DNA of 33,571 nucleotides from JAIVGV01 sp035295985 (GCA_035295985.1 DATHBT010000072.1:1-33571), one strand, 5' to 3'; numbered from the stretch's first letter, positions 16,731-23,836 are shown. Notes: generated by a model not told the origin, from the sequence alone. Program-made: numbers and translations.

Positions 16731-17750
16731 TCACTTCGTCGGCTTCCAGACGTAGCTGCCGGTGCGGTCGATGTAGCCCTGCCGCCCGCCCGTCCAGACG
16801 CGCGCGAGGCCGCCGTTGAACCCTTGCGCGTTGTCGAACTGCGGGCGGATGACGACCCGGCCCGTCCGGTCGATGAAGCCGTACTTGCCCGACTGTTTGA
16901 AGAGCGCCAGCCCCTCGCTGAAGCCCGACGCCCAGTCGAACTGCGGCGCGACGACGGGGCGGCCGCCCTTGTCGATGAAGCCGAACTTGTTGTTGGTGAT
17001 GACCGGCGCGAGGCCTTCGGCGAACGAGCCGACGTAGCCCGGCTGGATGGGGACGACCGGCTCGCCGCGCTTGTTGATGGTCGAATACTTGCTGCCGACG
17101 GCGACGCTCGCCAACCCCTCGGAGAAGTTGTAGGCGTTGTTGTAGCGCGGCGGGATGACCATCTTGCCAGCGCGGTCGATGTAGCCGTGGAGGTTGCCGA
17201 CGACGACGAGCGCCAGCCCCTCGGAAAAGCTCGCGGCCTTGTCGAACTGCGGCTTGATACGGACGCGCCCTTGCTTGTCTATGAAGCCGTACTTTCCGTT
17301 CTGCTTGACGAGCGCCAGCCCCTCCTCGAAGTTGCGCACCGCCTCGTACTCTGTGTTGATGACGATCTTGCCGGCCTTGTCGATGAAGCCGAAGCGGGGC
17401 GGCTGCGCGGAAGTCTGCACGGGCGCGAGGCCGTCCGTGTAGTAGCCGGCCACGTCAACCTGCTGGAGCATGTTGACCGTGCGGCCGGTCTTGTCTATGT
17501 GGCCGCGCTCCGCGCCCTTCTTCACGTAGGCCAGCCCCTCGGAGAAGTCCCACGCCGCGTCGTACCGCGGCTCGACCACTATGCGGCCGGCGCGGTCGAT
17601 GTAGCCCCACTTGCCGTTCTGCTGCACGGGGTAGAGCGGCGGCGCTTCGCGCTTGCGCTCCTGCGCGGGCGCGCGCGGCAAGAACAGCGCGAGCGCGACG
17701 AGGCAGGCCGCCGTCACGCTCGCGCGCTTCCACCCTCTGACGTTTGGCAT
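16731..17750 (-). CDS. Secreted WG-repeat protein
   Basis: The 339-residue protein has a signal peptide (ACLVALALFLPRAPAQ, cleavage near residue 29) followed almost entirely by WG (KWG-type) beta repeats. I count eight full repeats and one partial, each about 32-34 residues. Typical parts are GKWGYIDRAGRIVVEPRYD, GFIDKQGRVRIKPQFD and FSEGLALVK. WG repeats are thought to form beta structures that bind partners; no enzyme is present. Such proteins are common in Bacteroidota and Acidobacteriota with unknown targets. It has its own likely promoter at 17856-17885, so it is probably independent of the arsenic operon upstream. Confidence 0.92.
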   Translation of the reverse strand: MPNVRGWKRASVTAACLVALALFLPRAPAQERKREAPPLYPVQQNGKWGYIDRAGRIVVEPRYDAAWDFSEGLAYVKKGAERGHIDKTGRTVNMLQQVDVAGYYTDGLAPVQTSAQPPRFGFIDKAGKIVINTEYEAVRNFEEGLALVKQNGKYGFIDKQGRVRIKPQFDKAASFSEGLALVVVGNLHGYIDRAGKMVIPPRYNNAYNFSEGLASVAVGSKYSTINKRGEPVVPIQPGYVGSFAEGLAPVITNNKFGFIDKGGRPVVAPQFDWASGFSEGLALFKQSGKYGFIDRTGRVVIRPQFDNAQGFNGGLARVWTGGRQGYIDRTGSYVWKPTK

Positions 17751-17855
17751 CTTTCGAGTTTCGCCGCCGCCCCGGTTCGGGGCTTCGGACTCCGCGGGAA
17801 GAGTTGCGGCCGATCTTCTGATTGAGACTTGCGGCGCGGGCCGCTACAGGCACGT

Positions 17856-17885
17856 AAGATATTGCCGCGCGTCGCCGCGCGTCAA
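17856..17885 (-). promoter_or_regulatory. Probable sigma70-type promoter of the WG-repeat gene
   Basis: On the minus strand, TTGACG (17885-17880) and TATCTT (17861-17856) are separated by 18 bases, about 100 bases before the start at 17750. Confidence 0.55.
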
Positions 17886-17911
17886 GAGAGGGAGTCAGGG
17901 TGCGGAGTGCG

Positions 17912-18343
17912 TCAGCGTCCGCCCGCTTCGGCCGACACGAACCCGCGCAGGCGCGCGCGTATCTCGTCGCGGACGCGGTGGAAGACCGAGAGGCGCGCCG
18001 CCTCGTCGCCCACGGCCGCGGCCGGATCGTCGAAACTCCAATGCAGGCGGCGCGTCGCGGCGGGGAAGACGGGGCACTGCTCGCGCGCGTTGTCGCAGAC
18101 GGTGATGACGTAGTCGAAACTCTGTCCCACGAACTCATCGACAGACTTCGAGCGCTGGCCCGCGATGTCGATGCCCAGCTCGCGCATCGCCGCGACCGCT
18201 TCGGGGCGCACGCCGGTCGGACTCACGCCCGCGCTTTCGACCTCGAAGCGCGCGCCGCCGTCGTGGCGGAGCAGCCCCTCGGCCATCTGGCTGCGCGCCG
18301 AGTTGCCGGTGCAGAGTATGAGAACCCGCTTCGGTTCGGACAT
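17912..18343 (-). CDS. arsC: Arsenate reductase, thioredoxin-coupled (LMW phosphatase fold)
   Basis: The 143-residue protein reduces arsenate to arsenite in the cytoplasm. The P-loop CTGNSARS has the nucleophile C11. The redox pair C83 and C90 lies in VITVCDNAREQCPVFP. These match the three catalytic cysteines of the thioredoxin-dependent Staphylococcus-type ArsC, so this is not the glutaredoxin-type enzyme. Other conserved parts are SAGVSPTGVRPEAVAAM and HWSFDDPA. GGAG lies nine bases before the ATG. It is the last gene of the leftward arsenic operon, 73 bases after the aquaglyceroporin gene, which would release its product. Confidence 0.96.
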   Translation of the reverse strand: MSEPKRVLILCTGNSARSQMAEGLLRHDGGARFEVESAGVSPTGVRPEAVAAMRELGIDIAGQRSKSVDEFVGQSFDYVITVCDNAREQCPVFPAATRRLHWSFDDPAAAVGDEAARLSVFHRVRDEIRARLRGFVSAEAGGR

Positions 18344-18416
18344 GAGATCAGTCTCCTTTGACTAACTGCCCGGCCGTCGCTGCCGGACGGCCCACGTTTA
18401 GCTGCCGAAAAGTTTC

Positions 18417-19151
18417 TCACTCCTCCGCGCCCTCAGCGTGCGGCATGACGACTTCGCCCGCGTCGCGCGGGAGAGGGGGTGCCAGCCAGCGGAAGAGGAG
18501 CGTGGCCGCCGCCGCGCCGAGGAGTTGGGCTGCGACGAAGCCGGGGGCGTCCGCGGGCCGTATGCCGGAGAAAGTATCTGTCAGCGAGCGCGCGACTGTG
18601 ACGGCCGGGTTGGCGAAAGAGGTCGAGGACGTGAACCAGTAGGCGGCCGTGATGTACGCGCCGACGGCGAACGGCGTGGCCTCCGCGCGCAGGCGGGCGC
18701 ACCCCCAGACGACGGAGAGCAGGCCGAACGTGGCGACGAACTCGCCGAAGAGTTGGCCCGCGCCCTCGCGCGCGTGGCGCGAAGCAGAGAACAGAGGCTC
18801 GCCGAACATCAGGTGCGCCGCCGCGACCCCCACAAGCGCGCCCGCGAACTGGGCCGCGAGATAGCCGGCCGCGTCGCGCCGCGAAAGACCCCGTTGCGAG
18901 GCGGAGGCGAGCGTCACGGCCGGGTTAAAGTGCGCGCCGGAGACGGGGCCGAACGCCAGGATGAGGGCGACGAGCGCCGCGCCGGTCGCGATGGTGTTGG
19001 CGAGCAGCGCCAGCGCGACGTTACCCGAAGCCAGCCGCTCGCCCATGATCCCTGAGCCGACGACGGCCGCGAGCAGCATCGCCGTGCCCACGGCCTCGGC
19101 CGCCGCGCGCCGCGCGAGGTCGGCTATCGCATCAGCGCGGCGCGTCTTCAT
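18417..19151 (-). CDS. MIP-family channel (aquaglyceroporin, AqpS-like) in the arsenic operon
   Basis: The 244-residue membrane protein has two aquaporin half-repeats with NPA motifs at 76-78 (HFNPAVTLA) and 181-183 (SFANPAVTVAR). R188 is the selectivity-filter arginine. About six hydrophobic helices are seen. The ATG at 19151 overlaps the stop of arsN2 as ATGA, which fixes this start and implies translational coupling; a longer open frame upstream lies inside arsN2. Known AqpS of Sinorhizobium meliloti lets arsenite flow out after ArsC action. The same neighbourhood here suggests the same role, which is inference. No ArsB or Acr3 pump is in the window. Confidence 0.92.
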   Translation of the reverse strand: MKTRRADAIADLARRAAAEAVGTAMLLAAVVGSGIMGERLASGNVALALLANTIATGAALVALILAFGPVSGAHFNPAVTLASASQRGLSRRDAAGYLAAQFAGALVGVAAAHLMFGEPLFSASRHAREGAGQLFGEFVATFGLLSVVWGCARLRAEATPFAVGAYITAAYWFTSSTSFANPAVTVARSLTDTFSGIRPADAPGFVAAQLLGAAAATLLFRWLAPPLPRDAGEVVMPHAEGAEE

Positions 19152-19648
19152 CTGCGCGCGCCCCGGTCGCCTTGGGCGTCGCCGGCCGCGCCCAAATTCA
19201 GCCGCATGAAGACTGCCGAGGAGCAGCGCGGCAGATTCCACTCCGGCGAGCCGGCGAGTTGCGCGTCGTAGTCCCCGCGCGCGGCCTCACGGAAGCCGAA
19301 CTTCGCGGCGAAGAAGTCGCGCGCCGTCGTGGTCAGGAGCACGACTTCGCTAATGCCCTCGGCGCGCGCGAGTTCAATCAGGGCCGCGGTCAGACGCCTG
19401 CCGAGGCCCGTGCCCTGAAGCTCAGGCGCGACCGCGACTGATCGGAGCAACGCGATCTCACCATGACGCTCCATCCCGACGCAGCCGACGACGCGGCCCG
19501 TCGCTTCGCGCGCGACGAGGAAGCCGGGCAGGTGTTCGGCCACGCCCTCGCGCGGCAGCCGGACTGAGTCGAGCAGCGACAGCAGCTCCGGAAGGTCTGC
19601 CGCCGCCGCCCGCTCGATTGTCGCCTGCCCGCCTACAACTTGTGACAT
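19148..19648 (-). CDS. arsN2: GNAT acetyltransferase of the ArsN2 type
   Basis: The 166-residue protein is a single GNAT domain. The acetyl-CoA pyrophosphate loop is QGTGLGRRL, preceded by LLRSVAVAPEL, and the pattern EVVLLTTTARDFFAAKFGFRE is typical of ArsN2 proteins. The N-terminal DLPELLSLLDSVRLPREGVAEHL and the late SPEWNLPRCSSAVFMRL also fit that family. Its exact substrate is not established; the related ArsN1 acetylates arsinothricin. It lies between arsM and the channel gene, 46 bases after arsM and overlapping the channel gene by four bases. The roughly 15 C-terminal residues past RLNLG look unconserved. Confidence 0.88.
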   Translation of the reverse strand: MSQVVGGQATIERAAAADLPELLSLLDSVRLPREGVAEHLPGFLVAREATGRVVGCVGMERHGEIALLRSVAVAPELQGTGLGRRLTAALIELARAEGISEVVLLTTTARDFFAAKFGFREAARGDYDAQLAGSPEWNLPRCSSAVFMRLNLGAAGDAQGDRGARR

Positions 19649-19694
19649 CAGATCGCCAACCTCGATCGCTAATCTCGCACGGCGTCGTCAACTC

Positions 19695-20672
19695 TTACGC
19701 CGGCTTGACGGCGAAGACCTTCACGCTCGCGGCGTAGTCGTTGACGCTGTGGCGCGCGAGCAGTTCGCTGAGGCCGCCGTGAACCGCCTGGTCGGCCGCC
19801 GGGCCGCAGCAGGAGTAAGACCCGGAGGAGATGCGCTCGACGCTCGCGCCGCCCTTCGTCTCACTCGTCGCGGCCGGCGCGCAACAGCCGGCGGAGTCGG
19901 CGACGGGCAGCGACTTCGCACCCGCCTTCGCAGTCTCATCGGCCGCTACGGGCGAGCAGCAGCCGGACTGGCCTTCGACCTGCGAGTAGGCGTTCAGGTC
20001 CGCGCCCGAGTCGACGACGGCGACCTCCGAGAAGCCGGCCTCCGCGAGCCACCGCCGGTAGTCCTCAATCGTGATCGCGCCGGCGATGCAGCCGACGTAG
20101 GCTGCCACGTCCGAGGCGATCTCGGCGGGCAGCGGCTGCTTCAAGGCGATGTCGCTGACGGCGAGGCGTCCGCCCGGCTTTAGCACGCGTGCGATCTCGC
20201 GGAAGACCGCGCGCTTGTCGGGCGCGAGGTTGATTACGCAGTTGCTGATTACACAGTCCGCGCTCGCGTCGGGCAGGGGCAGGTTGTCAATCGTCGCCAG
20301 GTGGAACTCGACGTTCGCGGGCGCGCCGCCCTCGCGCCGCTCGGCGTTGCGCCGCGCGAGTTCGATCATCTCCGGCGTCATGTCGATGCCGATGGCGCGG
20401 CCGGTCGGGCCGACCTTCGCCGCGGCGAGGAACACGTCTAATCCGCCGCCCGATCCGAGATCGACGACCGTCTCGCCCTCGCGCAGGTTGGCCGTCGCCG
20501 TGGGGTTCCCGCACGACAGCCCCATGTTCGCCCCGGCCGGGATGGACTGTAACTCCTCGGCCGTGTAGCCGAACGCCTCGGCCACGGCGCGCACCCCCGC
20601 GTGCTCGCTCGACAGCCCGCTCTTCGCCGTCTCCGCGTAACGCGACCGCACCGCCTCGATGATCTGCGACAT
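19695..20672 (-). CDS. arsM: Arsenite S-adenosylmethionine methyltransferase with three vicinal cysteine pairs
   Basis: The 325-residue protein methylates arsenite using SAM. The Rossmann SAM site is VVDLGSGGGLDVF (about 69-82). The arsenic-binding cysteines expected in ArsM are present: C54 (LSCGNP), C145 (ISNCVINLAPDK) and C195 (YVGCIAGA), with another at C140. After the catalytic domain, residues 230-295 hold three CC pairs (238-239, 263-264, 288-289) spaced exactly 25 residues apart in SGCCSP, AGCCAP and YSCCGP contexts. A final segment (LLARHSVNDYAASVKVFAVKPA) closes the domain. GAGGG precedes the ATG. It is the first gene of the leftward operon and is divergent from arsR. Confidence 0.95.
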   Translation of the reverse strand: MSQIIEAVRSRYAETAKSGLSSEHAGVRAVAEAFGYTAEELQSIPAGANMGLSCGNPTATANLREGETVVDLGSGGGLDVFLAAAKVGPTGRAIGIDMTPEMIELARRNAERREGGAPANVEFHLATIDNLPLPDASADCVISNCVINLAPDKRAVFREIARVLKPGGRLAVSDIALKQPLPAEIASDVAAYVGCIAGAITIEDYRRWLAEAGFSEVAVVDSGADLNAYSQVEGQSGCCSPVAADETAKAGAKSLPVADSAGCCAPAATSETKGGASVERISSGSYSCCGPAADQAVHGGLSELLARHSVNDYAASVKVFAVKPA

Positions 20673-20758
20673 TTTCGTGCCCTCTTTCTCCGGGCAAAAT
20701 TTTTCAGTTCCGCCCGGTGGAACGTCTGTGATATATTCGCTTCCGCGAATGTGAGGGC

Positions 20759-20787
20759 AGCATAGACGAAGAGGACATATCTGTCAA
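20759..20787 (-). promoter_or_regulatory. Promoter of the arsM operon
   Basis: On the minus strand, TTGACA (20787-20782) and TATGCT (20764-20759) are separated by 17 bases. It lies about 85 bases before the arsM start, and its -35 box overlaps the first operator-like repeat. Confidence 0.8.
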
Positions 20788-20801
20788 GACATATTTGTTA
20801 A
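20774..20801. promoter_or_regulatory. Putative ArsR operator: tandem 14-base repeats
   Basis: GACATATCTGTCAA (20774-20787) is followed directly by GACATATTTGTTAA (20788-20801), which differs at two positions. The first copy covers the arsM -35 box and part of the spacer, so a bound repressor would block transcription. The AT-rich sequence stands out from its surroundings. A separate short inverted repeat, ATTCGC-TTCC-GCGAAT, lies at 20735-20750 between this promoter and arsM. Confidence 0.6.
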
Positions 20802-20823
20802 AAAATATCGGAGGGCCTGTTTC

Positions 20824-21216
20824 GTGGGGAAAAAGGGGGCGGATGCGGAGTTGCTGTTCAAGGCGTTGGCCGACGCGACGCGGCTGCGGCTGCTGAACCT
20901 GATGGGTACCGACGAGGTGTGCGTCTGCTTCTTCGTCGAGGTGCTGGGCGTGAGCCAGCCGAAGATTTCGCGCCACCTGGCCTACCTGCGCCGTGCCGGC
21001 GTGGTGGAGGCGCGCAGGGAGGGGAAGTGGATGCACTACCGCGTGGCGGAGCCTGAGGACGAGGGCGCGCGGCGCGTGCTGCGCGAGGTGCTCGCGTGGC
21101 TGGCGGAGGATCGCGAGCTGGGCCGCGACCGCGAGCGGCTGGTCAAAATCTGCTGCGCGCCGCAACTGCCCGTCCAACTACAGAGCGCGCCGCGCCCTTC
21201 GAGCCTGTCATCATAA
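20824..21216 (+). CDS. arsR: ArsR-family arsenite-responsive repressor
   Basis: The 130-residue protein is a winged-helix ArsR/SmtB regulator: LFKALADATRLRLLNLM, then the recognition helix VSQPKISRHLAYLRRAGVV, then the wing ARREGKWMHYRV. C33 and C35 lie in EVCVCFF, which matches the ELCVCDL metal-binding helix of classical ArsR. A further C110-C111 pair near the end may also bind arsenite, as in some ArsR variants. The start is GTG at 20824 with GGAGGG about nine bases upstream. It is divergent from arsM with a 151-base shared control region, and it probably represses that operon and possibly itself. Confidence 0.95.
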   Translation: MGKKGADAELLFKALADATRLRLLNLMGTDEVCVCFFVEVLGVSQPKISRHLAYLRRAGVVEARREGKWMHYRVAEPEDEGARRVLREVLAWLAEDRELGRDRERLVKICCAPQLPVQLQSAPRPSSLSS

Positions 21217-21291
21217 ATTGCGGAATGCGGATTTCGGATTGCGGATTAGAAGGCAAACTGCTTTTCAATCCGAAATCCGCATCCCGCAATT
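21216..21291. repeat. 25-base inverted repeat after arsR
   Basis: The arms 21216-21240 and 21267-21291 are complementary with a single mismatch. Each arm is made of GCGGAATGCGGATTTCGGATT-like near-tandem units. The left arm begins at the last base of the arsR stop codon. It may fold into a hairpin protecting the arsR message, but no T-run follows on the plus strand. Confidence 0.85.
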
Positions 21292-21292
21292 G

Positions 21293-21338
21293 AAAAAAGT
21301 TGCGCCGCGACTGGCCTTGCGGCTCGTCGCGGCGCAAC
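21293..21338 (-). terminator. Strong intrinsic terminator (minus strand)
   Basis: On the minus strand, GTTGCGCCGCGAC and GTCGCGGCGCAAC form a perfect 13-bp stem. An inner GCC-GCAA-GGC cap closes it, and TTTTTT follows directly. It must end a leftward transcript; the nearest upstream signal is the promoter at 21859-21831. Confidence 0.88.
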
Positions 21339-21824
21339 CCGTTTACTCCTGAAAACCGCCGAAGCGATTAGGGGAGCGGCGTCTCCGGCATGTACACGCC
21401 CTGAGCCGCCTGACTTGTATTCCGGTCGTTACCGCCGAGCGGTCGGCCGCAGTCACCGGTCGGCGCGCGATCAGCTTGCGCTGAGTCGTTGTCACTCCCG
21501 TAGGAAGTTGGAGCGCCGTTTGGTTTTTGTTCTGGTGGCTTTCCTCCACCGCCGGTCTACGTTCCGGTCTGAACGACGCCCGGCCCGAAGGCCGCGCGAC
21601 TAACGCTTCCCAGAGGCCGATCATTTCCTCCGGGCGCCACCCGTTTTTATCCGGGCGCTTCGGGCGAGCCTGCCGACTCGGCCCTAGCCGGCCTTTCGGC
21701 CGCGGCGCGGGGCGTAAATAACGACGACTATAAATCCGCTCTGTCGTCGCCCTCGGACGGCGCGTCACCGCCTCCGTCCGCCTCTCCCCTCGCCGGTCAC
21801 GACCCCCTTGAGGATCGCGACAGG
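21293..21824 (-). ncRNA. Candidate structured non-coding RNA, about 530 bases
   Basis: A consensus promoter at 21859-21831 and the terminator at 21338-21293 bound a leftward transcript that has no credible coding frame: the longest frame begins inside the promoter and has mixed third-position bases unlike the neighbouring genes. Many local hairpins are visible. 21812-21821 pairs with 21796-21805. CGGACGG at 21754-21760 pairs with 21774-21780. CGACGAC at 21722-21728 pairs with 21743-21749. CGGCC-GAAA-GGCCG is at 21689-21702 and CGGCC-TTCG-GGCCG at 21581-21594. GAAA and UUCG loops are typical of structured RNAs. It lacks the conserved cores of RNase P RNA, tmRNA and SRP RNA. One other frame ends with a protein-like stretch but has an in-frame TAG. 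A decayed small gene is the alternative. Confidence 0.5.
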
Positions 21825-21830
21825 GCGGGC

Positions 21831-21859
21831 AAGATACACTCACACAGATAACCTGTCAA
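21831..21859 (-). promoter_or_regulatory. Consensus sigma70-type promoter of the candidate RNA
   Basis: On the minus strand, TTGACA (21859-21854) and TATCTT (21836-21831) are separated by exactly 17 bases. Transcription would begin near 21824. Confidence 0.75.
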
Positions 21860-21940
21860 TAGGTTTTCGAGACGCGCGGCGGAACTTTTTCAGAAAGCGT
21901 TCGCCTGTGGAAATTTGTACGCCTGTGGAAAACTATAAAT

Positions 21941-21994
21941 GAATGACGGGGGCGCGACGAAGGAGACAATTCCGTCGTCGCGCCCCCGTCATTC
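21941..21994 (-). terminator. 20-bp perfect hairpin, probable terminator of the SDR gene
   Basis: The arms 21941-21960 and 21975-21994 are perfectly complementary with a 14-base loop, starting 19 bases after the SDR stop codon. On the minus strand CATTTATAGTTTTCC follows, which is only moderately T-rich. It would also insulate the RNA promoter at 21859 from read-through. Confidence 0.65.
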
Positions 21995-22012
21995 TTCTAC
22001 TTTCCGTAGCCG

Positions 22013-23146
22013 TTAAGCGGACGCGGCGCGCGTCCGGCCGCCGGCGTCAGGCTGCTGCCCGGAGCTGTTCGCGCGGATGGCCGAGCCGTCAGTGTCGTCG
22101 TTGGTTTTGGCCGCGCCCTCGCCCGCGCGTCTGGTGAAGTTGAAGAGGTTCGGGCTGAGCAGCGCGGTCAGCGCCAGCCCCGCGCCGACGAAGACGGCGG
22201 CCGTGATGAACGGGTGGATCGCGGCCTTCGTGTACACGCTGCTCTCGGCGACGTGGCCGTCGTAAGCGCCGCGCTCGGCCAGCTCGCCCGAAGCCTTGTG
22301 GAGTCCGCCCTCGCGGTCTGCGCGCGGGAGCTTGCCGCTGCGCTGAATCCGCGGCATCGTCGCCTCCATCACCCTGTCGGTCAGGCGCGGCGCGTAGTTT
22401 CCAGAAGCGGAGATGGCCTTGCCGCCCGCGCCGACGAACAGGTCACGCACCGCGTTCTCGCAGCAGTGCAGGATCGCCTCGGCCACCGTCTCCGGCGCGT
22501 AAACCGGCGGCGGCACGGTCGGCTCCGACTCCATGTAGTTCTTCGCGTGCTGCGTGTAGGGCGTGTCGATCCCCGAAGGCTTGATGAGCGTCACACTGAC
22601 GGGCGCGCCCTCGGCTTCGAGTTCCATGCGCAGCGCGTCCGTAAAACCTTTGACGGCGTGCTTCGACGCGCTGTACATGCCCTGGACGGGGATGGCGCGG
22701 TCTGAGAGGGTGGAGCCGACGTTGATGATCGCGCCGCCGCGCCCGCGCAGGTGGCGGGCGGCCACCTGCGAGCCGTAAACCACGCCCCAGAAGTTGGTCT
22801 CGAAGAGTCGCCGGTGATCCTCGTTCGAGATTTCGAGCAGGTTGCCGTAGATGGAGACGCCCGCGTTGTTGATCCAGGTGTCGAAGCCGCCGAAACGCTG
22901 CTTGGCGGCGACGGCGATGTGGTTCACGTCGCGCTCGTCGCCCACGTCGGCGACGACGTAGATGGCCTCGCCGCCCTCCCGTCTGATCTCTTCGGTCAGA
23001 CGCCGCAGCGCGTCCTCGGCGCGCGCGGCCAGGACGAGACGCGCGCCCCGCCGCGCCGCCATACGCGCCGTCACCAGCCCGATGCCGGACGACGCGCCGG
23101 TGATCACGATTGTCTGGTCGCTCAGCTTCTTCAGTTGCACTCCCAT
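22013..23146 (-). CDS. Short-chain dehydrogenase/reductase with C-terminal membrane helix
   Basis: The protein has 377 residues from the ATG at 23146; GTG one codon earlier is also possible, and AGGGGGAA lies just upstream. The classical SDR domain fills about 1-260: cofactor loop TGASSGIG (16-23), NNAG (93-96), catalytic S145, Y158 and K162 (YSASK). The residues after the second strand (AARAE) favour NADP, which is tentative. Past residue 260 there is an extension with one hydrophobic helix (HPFITAAVFVGAGLALTALL) and a polar tail, so it is probably tail-anchored in the membrane. Such long SDRs are common in soil bacteria, with unknown substrates. The gene ends at a strong hairpin. Confidence 0.92.
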   Translation of the reverse strand: MGVQLKKLSDQTIVITGASSGIGLVTARMAARRGARLVLAARAEDALRRLTEEIRREGGEAIYVVADVGDERDVNHIAVAAKQRFGGFDTWINNAGVSIYGNLLEISNEDHRRLFETNFWGVVYGSQVAARHLRGRGGAIINVGSTLSDRAIPVQGMYSASKHAVKGFTDALRMELEAEGAPVSVTLIKPSGIDTPYTQHAKNYMESEPTVPPPVYAPETVAEAILHCCENAVRDLFVGAGGKAISASGNYAPRLTDRVMEATMPRIQRSGKLPRADREGGLHKASGELAERGAYDGHVAESSVYTKAAIHPFITAAVFVGAGLALTALLSPNLFNFTRRAGEGAAKTNDDTDGSAIRANSSGQQPDAGGRTRAASA

Positions 23147-23230
23147 CACTTCCCCCTCGTCTGTCCTGTCGTCTGAGACGAACGTCGCCTTAAAATTTTT
23201 ACGGCCCGCGCCGCCGCCGCCGGCTCACCC

Positions 23231-23701
23231 TCACCGCATCCTGCGGTAATCGACCATCAGGCAGCGATCCTGCACGACCTTGATGCCGGCGCGCGCGAGG
23301 CGCTCGGCCGCGCGGCCGTTGCGGATGCCGGACTGGAACCAGACCGCCTTCGGCCTGGCGGCGAGGATGTCTTCGAGGTGCGCGTCGATGTCCTCGGCGC
23401 GGCGGAACACGTCCACGATGTCGATCTCGCCCGGCACGTCCGCGACACTCTTGTAGGTCTTCTGCCCGAGGATCGTCTCGGCCTCCGGGTGGTGTACTGG
23501 CACGGGGATCACTTCGAGGCCCATCGAGTGGAGCGCGTGCGGCACGTAGAAGGCCGGCCGCATCGAGTGCTCTTCGGTGCGCATCCCCAGCACGGCGACG
23601 CGGCGCGCGCCGCGCAACAACTCGGTCAGACTTTGCGAATCTTCGATCAGGTTATCCCGCCAGTTTTCGCCCTCGCCCGCCGTACCGGCCGTCGTACTCA
23701 T
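23231..23701 (-). CDS. CoA-binding (YccU-like) protein
   Basis: The 156-residue protein is a single CoA_binding_2 Rossmann domain: ARRVAVLGMRTEEHSMRPAFYVPHAL, then GLEVIPVPVHHPEAETILGQKTY, EIDIVDVFRR and AVWFQSGIRNGRAAERLARAGI. It ends VVQDRCLMVDYRR. Proteins of this group resemble the nucleotide-binding part of succinyl-CoA synthetase alpha but have no known reaction. GAAGGGG precedes the ATG. It is 84 bases upstream of the SDR gene on the same strand and may be co-transcribed with it. Confidence 0.92.
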   Translation of the reverse strand: MSTTAGTAGEGENWRDNLIEDSQSLTELLRGARRVAVLGMRTEEHSMRPAFYVPHALHSMGLEVIPVPVHHPEAETILGQKTYKSVADVPGEIDIVDVFRRAEDIDAHLEDILAARPKAVWFQSGIRNGRAAERLARAGIKVVQDRCLMVDYRRMR

Positions 23702-23734
23702 CGCCCCTTCACCTCACCTCAGAATTACGGACTG

Positions 23735-23810
23735 GCAGAGACGCGGCGACGCGGGGACGCGGAGAAGTTGAGTCAACAAGACTCCCGCGTCTGCGTGTCT
23801 CCGCGTCGCC
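23735..23810. repeat. GACGCGG-unit inverted repeat
   Basis: Near-tandem GACGCGG units on the left (about 23738-23763) are mirrored as CCGCGTC units on the right (about 23784-23810). GGCGACGCGG at 23745-23754 matches the complement of 23801-23810. It lies between the CoA-binding gene and the 78-residue gene. Confidence 0.65.
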
Positions 23811-23836
23811 CACTCCCTTCTCCGATCCGCAATCAT

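Noticed and set aside
16824..17825. 333-codon plus-strand frame opposite the WG-repeat gene
   Set aside because: Its repeats merely mirror the WG repeats on the other strand.
21370..21590. Protein-like ending in another minus frame (SQAAQGVYMPETPLP then stop)
   Set aside because: The frame has an in-frame TAG near 21550, no start codon after it, and another stop upstream, so an intact gene cannot be supported; a decayed small gene remains possible.
21343..21843. 166-codon minus-strand frame inside the candidate RNA
   Set aside because: Its GTG start lies within the promoter, third codon positions are mixed unlike real genes here, and the product is arginine-rich with no family.
21906..21932. 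Replication origin
   Set aside because: Only two DnaA-like boxes are present, without an AT-rich unwinding region or dnaA/dnaN nearby.
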